64,000 nucleotides of DNA from Prauserella halophila. Its GTDB lineage: Bacteria; Actinomycetota; Actinomycetes; Mycobacteriales; Pseudonocardiaceae. Each line of letters opens with the position of its first letter. The stretch's first letter is position 1. The notes below the pieces were generated by a model, which saw only the letters and a list, made by a program, of their open reading frames with translations, was not told the DNA's origin and did no database searches. Where the stretch lies: positions 620,001-684,000 of the forward strand of contig NZ_JAMTCQ010000008.1 of NCBI RefSeq assembly GCF_024171895.1, in the 5' to 3' direction. Position numbers and translations under genes: made by a program. Shown in pieces: positions 11,222-18,598 of this stretch.

Positions 11222-13522
11222 TCACCGGGCCTGCGCCGCGCCGCGCACGTCTGCGGGCTCGAAGTCGCCGGACGCCGGGTCCAGCAGGTAGACCTGCGCA
11301 CTGCCCAGGTCCAGATACATACCCGTCAGCGTCAGCTCACCGCGTTCCACTGCCGCCCGAACCAGCGGCGACTCGCGCAGATGGTCGAGCTGCGCGAACA
11401 CGTTGTGCAGGGCCAGTGCGTCACCGCTGTGCGCGGGTTCGGCACCGTCGAGCCGCACCGGGCCCGCCTCGCGCCTGCGCGCCGGCCCCGCGGCGCCCTG
11501 CTCGAGCCAGCGGGCCAGCCCCGGCAGTCCCTCCGGCGCCCCGTCGAGCAGCGCCCGCATCGCCCCGCACGAGGAGTGCCCGCACACGACGATCTCGCTG
11601 ACACCGAGCACGCCGACGGCGAACTCGACCGACGACCACACGGCGGCGCCGTCTCCGGCATGTGTCTCGTGCGGTGGGACGAGGTTGCCGACGTTGCGGA
11701 CGGTGAACATGTCGCCGGGCCCGCTCGTGGTGATGACGTTCGGCACGATGCGCGCATCGGCGCACGTGATGAACAGGGTGTGCGGATGCTGTCCGGCTGC
11801 CAGCCTGCTCATCGTCCCGCGCACCAGCGGCGCCGTGCGGGTCTGGAACTCGGAGGTCCCGCGGCGCAGCGGGGTCGGCCGCGAGGGGGTGTGGCGCTGG
11901 TCCGGGATCGCCACCTCCGGGGACGCCTCCTCGGCCGCCCCGTCCCGGGCCATCCACTCCGACCACGGCGCGAGCCAGCGCGGCACGGCGGCGCCCGCAC
12001 GGTCCTTGCGCACGATCGGGCTGCCGTCCTTGCCGCGCCCGAACCACGGATTGCCGATCTCGTCGACGATCACCCGGCCACCGGCCCGCTCGTGGGCCTC
12101 CTGCCAGCTGTGGAGACAGTCGAACGCGGCATGGTCGAGGTAGTCCACGACGAGTTCCAACGTCACCGTGGCGCGTTCCGGGAGTCCGTTGAGGACGGCC
12201 GACAGCCGCGGCACGGACAGGAACGTCAGCGCGCCCTCGATGACGATCCGCCGCGTGTCCCCCTCGCCCTCGGAGTGCACCCCCGACCACATCGTGCGGT
12301 GGAGCATGAGCAGCACCGACAGGCCGACGCCGATGAGCACGCCCGACAGCAGGTCGATCAGCACCACACCCGCCACGGTCACCACGTACAACGACAGGTC
12401 GCCGTGGCGCAGCACCTCGCGGATGTGGGCGGTGTTGACGAGCTTGGCACCGACGTGCACCAGCAGCCCCGCGAGCGCGGCCAGCGGAATGCTCTCGATC
12501 AGCGTCGCGAGCAGCGCGGTGAACAGCAGCACCCACGCGCCGTGCAGGATCGCCGAGGCCCGCGTGCGCGCGCCCGCGGCGACATTGGTGGAGCTGCGGA
12601 CGATCACCCCGGTGATCGGCAGGCCGCCGAGCACGCCGGAGGTCACGTTGCCGAGCCCCTGGCCGATGAGCTCACGGTCGAAGTTGCCGCGCCTGCCGGT
12701 GTGCATCTTGTCGACGGCGACGGCCGACAGCAGCGATTCGATGCTGGCGATCAGCGCGATCGTCAGCACGGCGACGGCGACGTCGGCCCAGCCACCGCTG
12801 GGCAACTCCGGGGCGAACCGGATGTCGAGCACGCTGCTGGGCAACTCCACGCGTTCGGCAGGCGCACCCGTCAGGGCGGCCAGCACGGTCACGAGCACGA
12901 TCGCGGCCAGTGGTGCGGGTACCTTGCGCACCGCCGCGGGGAGCTTGCTCCAGGCCAGCAGGATGCCGAGGGTCAGCAGGCCGAGGAACGTCGCGGGCCC
13001 GTGCAGGTCGACCAGCTGACCGGGAAGCTGCACGATGTTGTCCACCGCCGAGCTGTTCGAATCTCCGCCCAGCACGATGTGGAGCTGCCCCAGCACGATC
13101 GTGATCCCGATGCCAGCCAGCATCCCGTGCACGATCGCGGGCGAGATGGCGAGCGCGGCCCTGGCGACCCTGCTCAGTCCGAACAGGACCTGGAGCAGGC
13201 CTGCCGCCACGGTGATGGCGCACGTGACCGCCCAGCCGAACTGGGTGATCGTCTCGGCCATGATCACGGTCAGCCCCGCGGCCGGGCCGCTGACCTGCAA
13301 CGGCGATCCGCCTGCGGCGCCGGCCACGATGCCGCCCACGACGGCGGCGATCAGCCCGGCCACGACCGGCGCGCCGGAGGCGAGCGCGATACCCAGTGAC
13401 AACGGCACAGCGACGAGGAACACCACGAGCGAGGCCGGCACGTCGTAGCGCAGTACGGTGCGCCACCACGGCACGGCATCGCCGCCCTGCTGGTCGCTCT
13501 TCTGACCGGTATTCAGCGTCAT
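11222..13522 (-). CDS. SulP anion transporter fused to beta-carbonic anhydrase
   Basis: 766 aa. N-terminal half: SulP/SLC26-type transporter with about ten to twelve membrane segments (residues 25-420) beginning PASLVVFLVAVPLSLGIALA, then a STAS-like region (about 430-500; EGALTFLSVPRL). C-terminal part: beta-carbonic anhydrase with zinc ligands Cys and Asp/Arg in CADARI near 586-590 and His/Cys in CGHSSCGAM near 648-651. Such fusions are known and suggest bicarbonate transport coupled to CO2 hydration; the transported ion is inferred. ATG with GAGGAGG ten bases upstream. Confidence 0.92.
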   Translation of the reverse strand: MTLNTGQKSDQQGGDAVPWWRTVLRYDVPASLVVFLVAVPLSLGIALASGAPVVAGLIAAVVGGIVAGAAGGSPLQVSGPAAGLTVIMAETITQFGWAVTCAITVAAGLLQVLFGLSRVARAALAISPAIVHGMLAGIGITIVLGQLHIVLGGDSNSSAVDNIVQLPGQLVDLHGPATFLGLLTLGILLAWSKLPAAVRKVPAPLAAIVLVTVLAALTGAPAERVELPSSVLDIRFAPELPSGGWADVAVAVLTIALIASIESLLSAVAVDKMHTGRRGNFDRELIGQGLGNVTSGVLGGLPITGVIVRSSTNVAAGARTRASAILHGAWVLLFTALLATLIESIPLAALAGLLVHVGAKLVNTAHIREVLRHGDLSLYVVTVAGVVLIDLLSGVLIGVGLSVLLMLHRTMWSGVHSEGEGDTRRIVIEGALTFLSVPRLSAVLNGLPERATVTLELVVDYLDHAAFDCLHSWQEAHERAGGRVIVDEIGNPWFGRGKDGSPIVRKDRAGAAVPRWLAPWSEWMARDGAAEEASPEVAIPDQRHTPSRPTPLRRGTSEFQTRTAPLVRGTMSRLAAGQHPHTLFITCADARIVPNVITTSGPGDMFTVRNVGNLVPPHETHAGDGAAVWSSVEFAVGVLGVSEIVVCGHSSCGAMRALLDGAPEGLPGLARWLEQGAAGPARRREAGPVRLDGAEPAHSGDALALHNVFAQLDHLRESPLVRAAVERGELTLTGMYLDLGSAQVYLLDPASGDFEPADVRGAAQAR

Positions 13523-13881
13523 CCGGAAACGGCCTCCTCGAGGTCGGTGAATTCCCCCGCACGTCTGTCCGCGGGGTCATGGCGCTCGGTCGACGGCGAC
13601 CGCGGACGCGTCGTTGCGGGAGGGCCGGGTCTGCGCCCGCCCGTCGCCGCGGCGTCCGCACGCGTTGCGAGTACCAACACCAGGTACCAGAGGAATGCGC
13701 CGATGTCGGTGCCGGAAAGGAGTCCTCACCGGATACTCACGTGCGCGTCACTCCACAGAGGACAGCAGCACGGGCGGATCGACCGACTCGGACTGCTCGG
13801 AACTCACCCGAACAGCGGACGTTCGAGAGGGTGCGATTACCGATTGCAGTCGAATACCCGGGACCACAACGAACACAACCG
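13523..13881. other. Intergenic region upstream of the SulP-CA gene
   Basis: About 360 bases. It must hold the SulP-CA promoter, but I see no clear -35/-10 pair. Open frames here have poor codon logic and no ribosome site, and I do not call a gene. Base composition drops toward AT in 13800-13880 relative to the flanks. Confidence 0.4.
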
Positions 13882-13935
13882 ATCCGGGTGAATTTCTGTG
13901 CCCGACCGGGCAAGAAACCGGCTGTTCACCCGGAT
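13882..13935 (-). terminator. Nested hairpin downstream of pimB
   Basis: Outer stem ATCCGGGTGAA / TTCACCCGGAT (11 bp) encloses an inner stem TTTCT-TGCCCG / CGGGCA-AGAAA with one bulge. It begins 13 bases beyond the pimB stop codon (minus strand). Confidence 0.7.
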
Positions 13936-13948
13936 TTCCGCGCCGATC

Positions 13949-15118
13949 TCAGTGCATGAGAGTCGCGGCCGGACCGGCGAGGCGGCCGTCGAGCAGTGTC
14001 GCCAACCGCCGGGCGAGCACATCCCAGCGCCAGTGCTCACTCACCCACCGGCGGCCCGCCTCCCCCATCGCGCGTGCCCGCACCGGGTCGGCCAGCAGTG
14101 CCGACACCGTGTCGACGAGCTGTTCCAGCCGCCTGCCGTCGACCACGTGCCCGGTCACCTCGTCCAGCACCGTCTCCGGGGCACCGCCCGAGCTTCCGGC
14201 GACGACGGGCAGCCCCGCCGCCGACGCCTCGAGGTACACGATGCCCAGCCCTTCGACGTCGAGTCCCTTGCCACGGGTCCGCGCGGGCATGGCGAACACG
14301 TCGCCCGCCGCGTAGTGCGCCGGCAGTTCGTCGGCAGGCACCGACCCGGTGAGCACGACGTCGTCGGCCACGCCCTCCTGCTCGGCGAGAGACGCCAACT
14401 GTGCGCGATACGGCCCGCCACCGACGACGAGCAGCGCGGCGCCGGGCACCCGCTCGCGGATCGCAGGCAGCGCACGAATGAGCATGTCCTGCCCCTTACG
14501 CGGGACGAGCCGGGACACGCAGACCACGGTCGGGCGGTCACCCAGTCCGTAGCGCGTGCGCAGTTCGTCGCGGGCCGCGGAATCGGGACGGAAGGTCTCG
14601 GGGTCGACGCCCGACGGCACGTGCTCCAGGCCGGCGAAGCGGCCGAACGCGGAGGCGAACCGCCGGCGCGTGTAATCACTGACGTAGGTGATGACGTCGG
14701 TGGTGTCACCGATCCGGCGCAACGCCTGCCGCGCGGCGGGCAGCATCGACCAGCCGACCTCGTGACCGTGGGTCGAGGCCACGATGCGGCGCGCGCCCGC
14801 GTCCCGCAACGGGGCGCCGAGCAGCGCGAGCGGGGCGGCGGCGCCGAACCACACGGTGTCACAGTCGCGGGAGGCCACGATCTCCTTCGCGCGGCGCAGC
14901 ACATCCGGCGTGGGCAGCATCAGCGCCGTGGGATGGCGCACGACCTCGTACGGCTGCCGCGCATCGAACGCGCTCGACGAACCGGACGCACGCTCCCACG
15001 CAGGCGCATACACGACGAGATCGTCGGACGGCAGACGTGAAGTGAAGGCCTGCAGATAGGACTGGATACCACCGGGCCGGGGCGGGAAGTCGTTGGTCAC
15101 CAGGAGCGTGCGGCGCAT
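13949..15118 (-). CDS. pimB: GDP-mannose-dependent PI monomannoside mannosyltransferase PimB
   Basis: 389 aa GT4 glycosyltransferase expected to add the second mannose to phosphatidylinositol mannoside (PIM1 to PIM2), a membrane-associated step of PIM/lipomannan synthesis. Seen: LLVTNDFPPRPGGIQSYLQ, the N-terminal acceptor loop typical of PimB; HGHEVGW; SRLVPRKGQDMLI; and the EX7E-like EGLGIVYLEASAAGLPVV. ATG at 15118 matches the family N-terminus. Neighbourhood (pimB next to NlpC/P60 and the exonuclease) equals the mycobacterial Rv2188c region. Confidence 0.88.
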   Translation of the reverse strand: MRRTLLVTNDFPPRPGGIQSYLQAFTSRLPSDDLVVYAPAWERASGSSSAFDARQPYEVVRHPTALMLPTPDVLRRAKEIVASRDCDTVWFGAAAPLALLGAPLRDAGARRIVASTHGHEVGWSMLPAARQALRRIGDTTDVITYVSDYTRRRFASAFGRFAGLEHVPSGVDPETFRPDSAARDELRTRYGLGDRPTVVCVSRLVPRKGQDMLIRALPAIRERVPGAALLVVGGGPYRAQLASLAEQEGVADDVVLTGSVPADELPAHYAAGDVFAMPARTRGKGLDVEGLGIVYLEASAAGLPVVAGSSGGAPETVLDEVTGHVVDGRRLEQLVDTVSALLADPVRARAMGEAGRRWVSEHWRWDVLARRLATLLDGRLAGPAATLMH

Positions 15119-15125
15119 GGTGACC

Positions 15126-15131
15126 ACGCTA
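15126..15131 (-). promoter_or_regulatory. -10 element TAGCGT, 7 nt before pimB ATG
   Basis: TANNNT hexamer in the position expected for a leaderless transcript; no Shine-Dalgarno in the gap (GGTCACC). Confidence 0.45.
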
Positions 15132-15167
15132 TCCCGCCCCGGCCAGGGCGGTCTGCGGGTGTGCGGG

Positions 15168-16241
15168 TCAGGCGACCCGGACGGCCCCGCTGTATCCGTC
15201 CTGCAACGGGCCGACCTTGACCGGCTCACCCTGCGTCGGCGCGTGGACCATCTGGCCGTCGCCGATGTATATGCCCACGTGGTGGGCGGGCGAACCGGAG
15301 AACACGAGGTCTCCGGGCGCCAGCTGGTCACGGGACACCGGGGTGCCCGCACCCGCCTGCTGGTCGGACGCCGTCCGCGGGATCGAGATGCCGGCCGCGT
15401 CGTAGGCGTACGACGTCAGGCCGGAGCAGTCGAACGAGTCCGGGCCGGTGGCACCCCAGCTGTACGGTTTGCCGATCTGCGCCATCGCCGTGTCCACTGC
15501 GGTCTGGGCGGCCGGGCCGGGAGCCGTGACGGGACCGACGTCCGGGCCGGTGTCCTGCAAGGTCTCCTGCTCGGCCTCGTTCAGCAGCCCGGCGGCCTCC
15601 TCGACCTCGGCGATCTTCTCGTCGAGCGCCTCCTTGCGCGAGGCGATGTCACCCTCGAGCTCGGCCGCGGCGTTCTTGGCCTTCTCCGCACGGTTGCGCG
15701 CCTGCTGCGCCTTCTGCTCGGCCGTCGCGGCGCTGTTCACCGCGCCGCGCAGCTTGCTCAGCGCCTTGTTGCGGTCCGTGGCCAGCACGTCCAGCGCCGA
15801 CGAGCGCTCGAGGAAGTCCTGTGCGGAGTCGCCGGTCAGCAGCGCCGACATCTTGTTCATCTGCGAACCGCTGGCGAACGACGCACCGGCGAACCGGTCG
15901 ACGTCCTTGCGGTAACGCTCCTCGTTGGCGGACGCGCGCTGCTTGGCCTGCTTGGCGTTGTTCAGGCGTTTCTTCGCACCGCGCAGTTCATCCTGTTTCT
16001 CCTCGAGGTCCGTCTGCGCCTGCAGATGCTGCTCGTTCAGCTTCTCCGCCTTTTCCGAGAGCTCGTAGTACTTGTCGAGCGCCTCGGACTGCGTCTGCTG
16101 TTGCGAGACCGGGGGCGTTTGGAGGGCGGGGTTGGGGGAAGCGGTCGCCGGTGACTGGAAGGTGACAACCGCGATGACGGCGGACGCCGCCAGCGCGCCG
16201 GAAATTACGCGCTTCACGGGTTGCGACTGCACGTCGCTCAT
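15168..16241 (-). CDS. Secreted NlpC/P60 peptidoglycan endopeptidase with coiled-coil
   Basis: 357 aa. Signal peptide (basic VKRVISGALAASAVIAVV, cleavage near ATASP), long coiled-coil (about 45-230: KLNEQHLQAQTDLEEKQDEL style heptads), then NlpC/P60 domain with catalytic Cys in DSFDCSGLTSYAY, His in AHHVGIYIG and a later HAP. Cleaves stem peptides; RipA/Rv2190c-like architecture with an autoinhibitory coiled coil. GAGGAG is only two bases before the ATG but eleven before an in-frame GTG three codons later, so the start may be 16232. Upstream gap of 592 bases suggests regulation. Confidence 0.92.
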   Translation of the reverse strand: MSDVQSQPVKRVISGALAASAVIAVVTFQSPATASPNPALQTPPVSQQQTQSEALDKYYELSEKAEKLNEQHLQAQTDLEEKQDELRGAKKRLNNAKQAKQRASANEERYRKDVDRFAGASFASGSQMNKMSALLTGDSAQDFLERSSALDVLATDRNKALSKLRGAVNSAATAEQKAQQARNRAEKAKNAAAELEGDIASRKEALDEKIAEVEEAAGLLNEAEQETLQDTGPDVGPVTAPGPAAQTAVDTAMAQIGKPYSWGATGPDSFDCSGLTSYAYDAAGISIPRTASDQQAGAGTPVSRDQLAPGDLVFSGSPAHHVGIYIGDGQMVHAPTQGEPVKVGPLQDGYSGAVRVA

Positions 16242-16375
16242 GTCTCCTCTACGGTCCGGCCGCCTACCGGTCGATCGGTCCGGGTGAGGTCGGGGGCCCT
16301 CACCACGGCCCGGACCACGAGGGCGCACGGCATCCGGATGCGATATCCGAGACCGAGTGCCTCCGCGATCGGCTC

Positions 16376-16397
16376 CGTCACGCTACTGTGCGTGACG
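16376..16397. promoter_or_regulatory. CGTCACGC-N6-GCGTGACG inverted repeat
   Basis: Perfect 8-bp arms with a six-base spacer, 135 bases before the NlpC/P60 start. Either a regulator site or a leader hairpin. No T-run. Confidence 0.5.
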
Positions 16398-16535
16398 TCC
16401 GGCGCAGCTCCCCGACAAAAGCTGCTCTCGGCGGCGATCGCGCGTCGCCGAACGTGGGGAACGGCTGCCTGACGCGAAATCTCGGCCAGGTTACGAAACA
16501 CCATCGGCCACGTCCAGCTGCCTTGGCCGCCAAAT

Positions 16536-16656
16536 CGTTCACCGCACACTGCAACACGTTCGGACCAGCGGTTCAGCGGTTCCTGTGACCAGCCTTACAC
16601 AGTGCATCCGAAGTGGTAGAAACCGTTCACCTGATTGGTAAGACCGTTCACCGCAC
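16536..16656. promoter_or_regulatory. Three direct copies of CGTTCACC
   Basis: At 16536-16543, 16624-16631 and 16645-16652. The first and third extend to CGTTCACCGCAC. The last two are 21 bases apart, two turns of the helix, as expected for a dimeric regulator bound on one face. Confidence 0.4.
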
Positions 16657-16833
16657 GACGAAGGGCGCCGCTCGACAGTGCCCCGGACAGCGCCCCGGCA
16701 ACCCGGCGATCCACCGGCATTCCCGCAGTCCGGCAGCCCGACGATCGATGGCGGTGCGCCGCGACGGACGTCTCCCGCACGGGCGGCGGGCCGCATCGCA
16801 GTTCCGGATTCAGTTCCGGATTCAGGGCCGGGC

Positions 16834-18375
16834 TCAGGTGCGGCCGAGCCGGGTGAGCAGCATGTCCGAGGCCACCGCGTGCGCACCACTGCGCCGCACG
16901 GCGGTGACGACTTCCCGATCGGAGGTCGCCACGATCACCGGCCGGCCGTGCGGTTCGGCGGCCACGAGGTCACGGATCACGTCATCGGCGAGCACACCGG
17001 GCTCGGAGAACAGCACCCGCACACCACGCGGATTGGCGGCGGGGACGGAGGTGACGCCCGCACCGTCGAACACGACCGTCACCTCGGCGCCCACCCTGGC
17101 GCGCAGCGCTCCGAGCTGGCCGATCAGCCGGGATCGTTGCTCGGCCAGCGGCAGCTCGGGATAGCCGGTCTTGGTGACGTTGTAGCCGTCCACCACGAGG
17201 TGCACCGAGGGCAGCCGGAGCAGCCGGCCGAGGGTCTCGGCGTCCGCGACCCGCTCGGCCGCCGCCGCGGGCTCCGCGGCGCCGGCGACGGTGTCGGCGG
17301 GGGCCGCACCCGTTCCCGCCTCCCCGAGTGCGAGCTCCTTGCGGAGGCCGTCGGCGGCACCGCCGAGTGTGTCCAGCAACAGCCGCAGTCGCACTTCGTC
17401 GGCGGCCCGCGCCTCCTGCGCCGACCGGCGGGCGGTCTCGGCGTCGGCGACGGCCCGTTCGGCCCGGGTGCGCTCGGCGTCCGCCCGTTCGCGTTCCCGC
17501 GCCAGTTCGTCGGCCAACCGCTGTGCTTCGCCGCCGCGGGCGCCGGTGGCCTGTTCGGCATCCTGGCGCGCCCGTTCGGCCGCGTCGCGCGCCTCCCGCA
17601 GTTCCTGCCCCCGGTTGCGCAGCCGCCCGCGGAGTTTGTCGAGCTGGTCGGCACGTTCCTGTCGTGCCCGCTCGACGTCGGCGCGCGCCGTGGCCAGTTC
17701 CCCGCGGGTCTCGGCCAGTTCCGCTTCGAGCTTGCGGACGCGGGCGAGGGCGGCGTCGCGTTCGGCACGCAGCGACGCGTCCTCCGTGTGCTGTGCCACG
17801 GCGCGGATGCGTGCCGCAGCGTCCGGTTCCCCGAGCAGCACCGCCGCCACGGCGGCGCCCACCGGATCGGCGGCGCTCGCGAGATCGGCATCCGCCCCGG
17901 TATCGGCCCCGGCATCGGTATCGGCCCCGGCATCGGTGTCGGCGGCGGGCTCGAGCGCGTCGGGACGGTGCGTCCGCGTCCATTCGCAGACCGCCGTGCG
18001 GAACCGCGGCGAATCCCGCATCCCGGTCAGCAGCGCCGAGGCTCCCGACTTGGCCCGTTTCGCCGGTGCGAACCGGGCAACGGGCCGCACGTGCCGCGGC
18101 ACGTCCGCCGCCGGGAGCGCGCTCAGCGCTCCTGCCGCGAGCGCGGCGAGGCGTTCCCGCACCGGATCCGGCAACGACCGCCAGTCGACGGCCTCGTGCC
18201 GGGCCGCCGCACCGGCCGGACCGGTGGCGTCGAGGTCCGCCGCCGTCTCGGATACCGTCTCGTCCGGCGTCGCAGCGGGAGCGGCCTCGCCCCCGGAATC
18301 GGTCCCGGACCCCGGGCCGTAGCCCGGGCCGGACCGATCCCCTGACGGGTCGGAGCGGTGCGACGACGGCTGCAT
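16834..18375 (-). CDS. NYN/YacP-type PIN-like RNA-binding protein with long coiled coil
   Basis: 513 aa. N-terminal disordered, acidic stretch with ADTDAG repeats (about 140-165); alpha-helical coiled-coil (about 190-345, rich in E, R, A); C-terminal NYN domain (about 385-513) with LVVDGYNVTKTGYP, VVFDGAGV, ADDVIRDLVA and IVATSDREV, the acidic residues of a PIN-like nuclease. Family: predicted RNA-binding/nuclease YacP-like. Target unknown. Start ATG at 18375 with a TAAGCT -10 six bases upstream. Confidence 0.8.
   Translation of the reverse strand: MQPSSHRSDPSGDRSGPGYGPGSGTDSGGEAAPAATPDETVSETAADLDATGPAGAAARHEAVDWRSLPDPVRERLAALAAGALSALPAADVPRHVRPVARFAPAKRAKSGASALLTGMRDSPRFRTAVCEWTRTHRPDALEPAADTDAGADTDAGADTGADADLASAADPVGAAVAAVLLGEPDAAARIRAVAQHTEDASLRAERDAALARVRKLEAELAETRGELATARADVERARQERADQLDKLRGRLRNRGQELREARDAAERARQDAEQATGARGGEAQRLADELARERERADAERTRAERAVADAETARRSAQEARAADEVRLRLLLDTLGGAADGLRKELALGEAGTGAAPADTVAGAAEPAAAAERVADAETLGRLLRLPSVHLVVDGYNVTKTGYPELPLAEQRSRLIGQLGALRARVGAEVTVVFDGAGVTSVPAANPRGVRVLFSEPGVLADDVIRDLVAAEPHGRPVIVATSDREVVTAVRRSGAHAVASDMLLTRLGRT
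17890..17945 (-). repeat. About three 18-bp in-frame units in the NYN gene
   Basis: Plus-strand units of the form CCCGGCATCGGTATCGGC, encoding ADTDAG, ADTDAG, ADTGAD in the product. Confidence 0.75.
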
Positions 18376-18381
18376 TCGTCC

Positions 18382-18387
18382 AGCTTA
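18382..18387 (-). promoter_or_regulatory. -10 element TAAGCT, 6 nt before the NYN gene ATG
   Basis: Leaderless-type spacing; no ribosome site. Confidence 0.45.
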
Positions 18388-18584
18388 GGTGCCCCGGAAC
18401 CGCCGCCCCGCATCCCCGGCTCCTCACCCGGAGGGGAACACGCGCGGAGACCCCATCCGGCACCGTCCCGTATCGGTGCAGTCACCCGCACCGATACGGG
18501 CGTCTCGCAGCTGCCCGGAGGCCACCGGTTTCGAGCGGTGCCGAGCGGTGCCGGGGATTGTCGGGGATTGTCGGTGGCCGCCCC

Positions 18585-18590
18585 TACAGT
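18585..18590 (+). promoter_or_regulatory. -10 element TACAGT, 8 nt before the exonuclease ATG
   Basis: TACAGT then GCGCGGCC then ATG. Just upstream (18532-18575) GAGCGGTGCC and GGGGATTGTC are each duplicated. Confidence 0.45.
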
Positions 18591-18598
18591 GCGCGGCC

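Larger units (their letters stand above)
16242..16833. other. 592-base regulatory-looking gap upstream of the NlpC/P60 gene
   Basis: Contains an 8-bp inverted repeat (16376-16397), three CGTTCACC direct copies (16536, 16624, 16645) and TGTTTCGTAACC on the minus strand near 16490-16500. AT content around 16530-16640 is higher than the flanks. On the plus strand near 16805 there is a short duplicated TTCAGTTCCGGA. No gene seen. Confidence 0.5.

Noticed and set aside
10586-13399. Long plus-strand frame over the SulP-CA gene
   Set aside because: Antisense shadow with Q/H/R-rich translation; the minus strand encodes a complete two-domain protein.
13547-13891. Small gene upstream of SulP-CA
   Set aside because: Open frames on the plus strand lack a ribosome site and their translation (R, S, T, P-rich) looks random; two frames are equally open.
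16242-16480. c-di-AMP (ydaO/yuaA) riboswitch before the NlpC/P60 gene
   Set aside because: The minus strand ends in CCGGTAGGCG near the start codon, like the 3' end of that riboswitch, and the gene type fits, but the conserved GGTGAATC and CCGAACCCG-CAGCTAACC blocks are missing.
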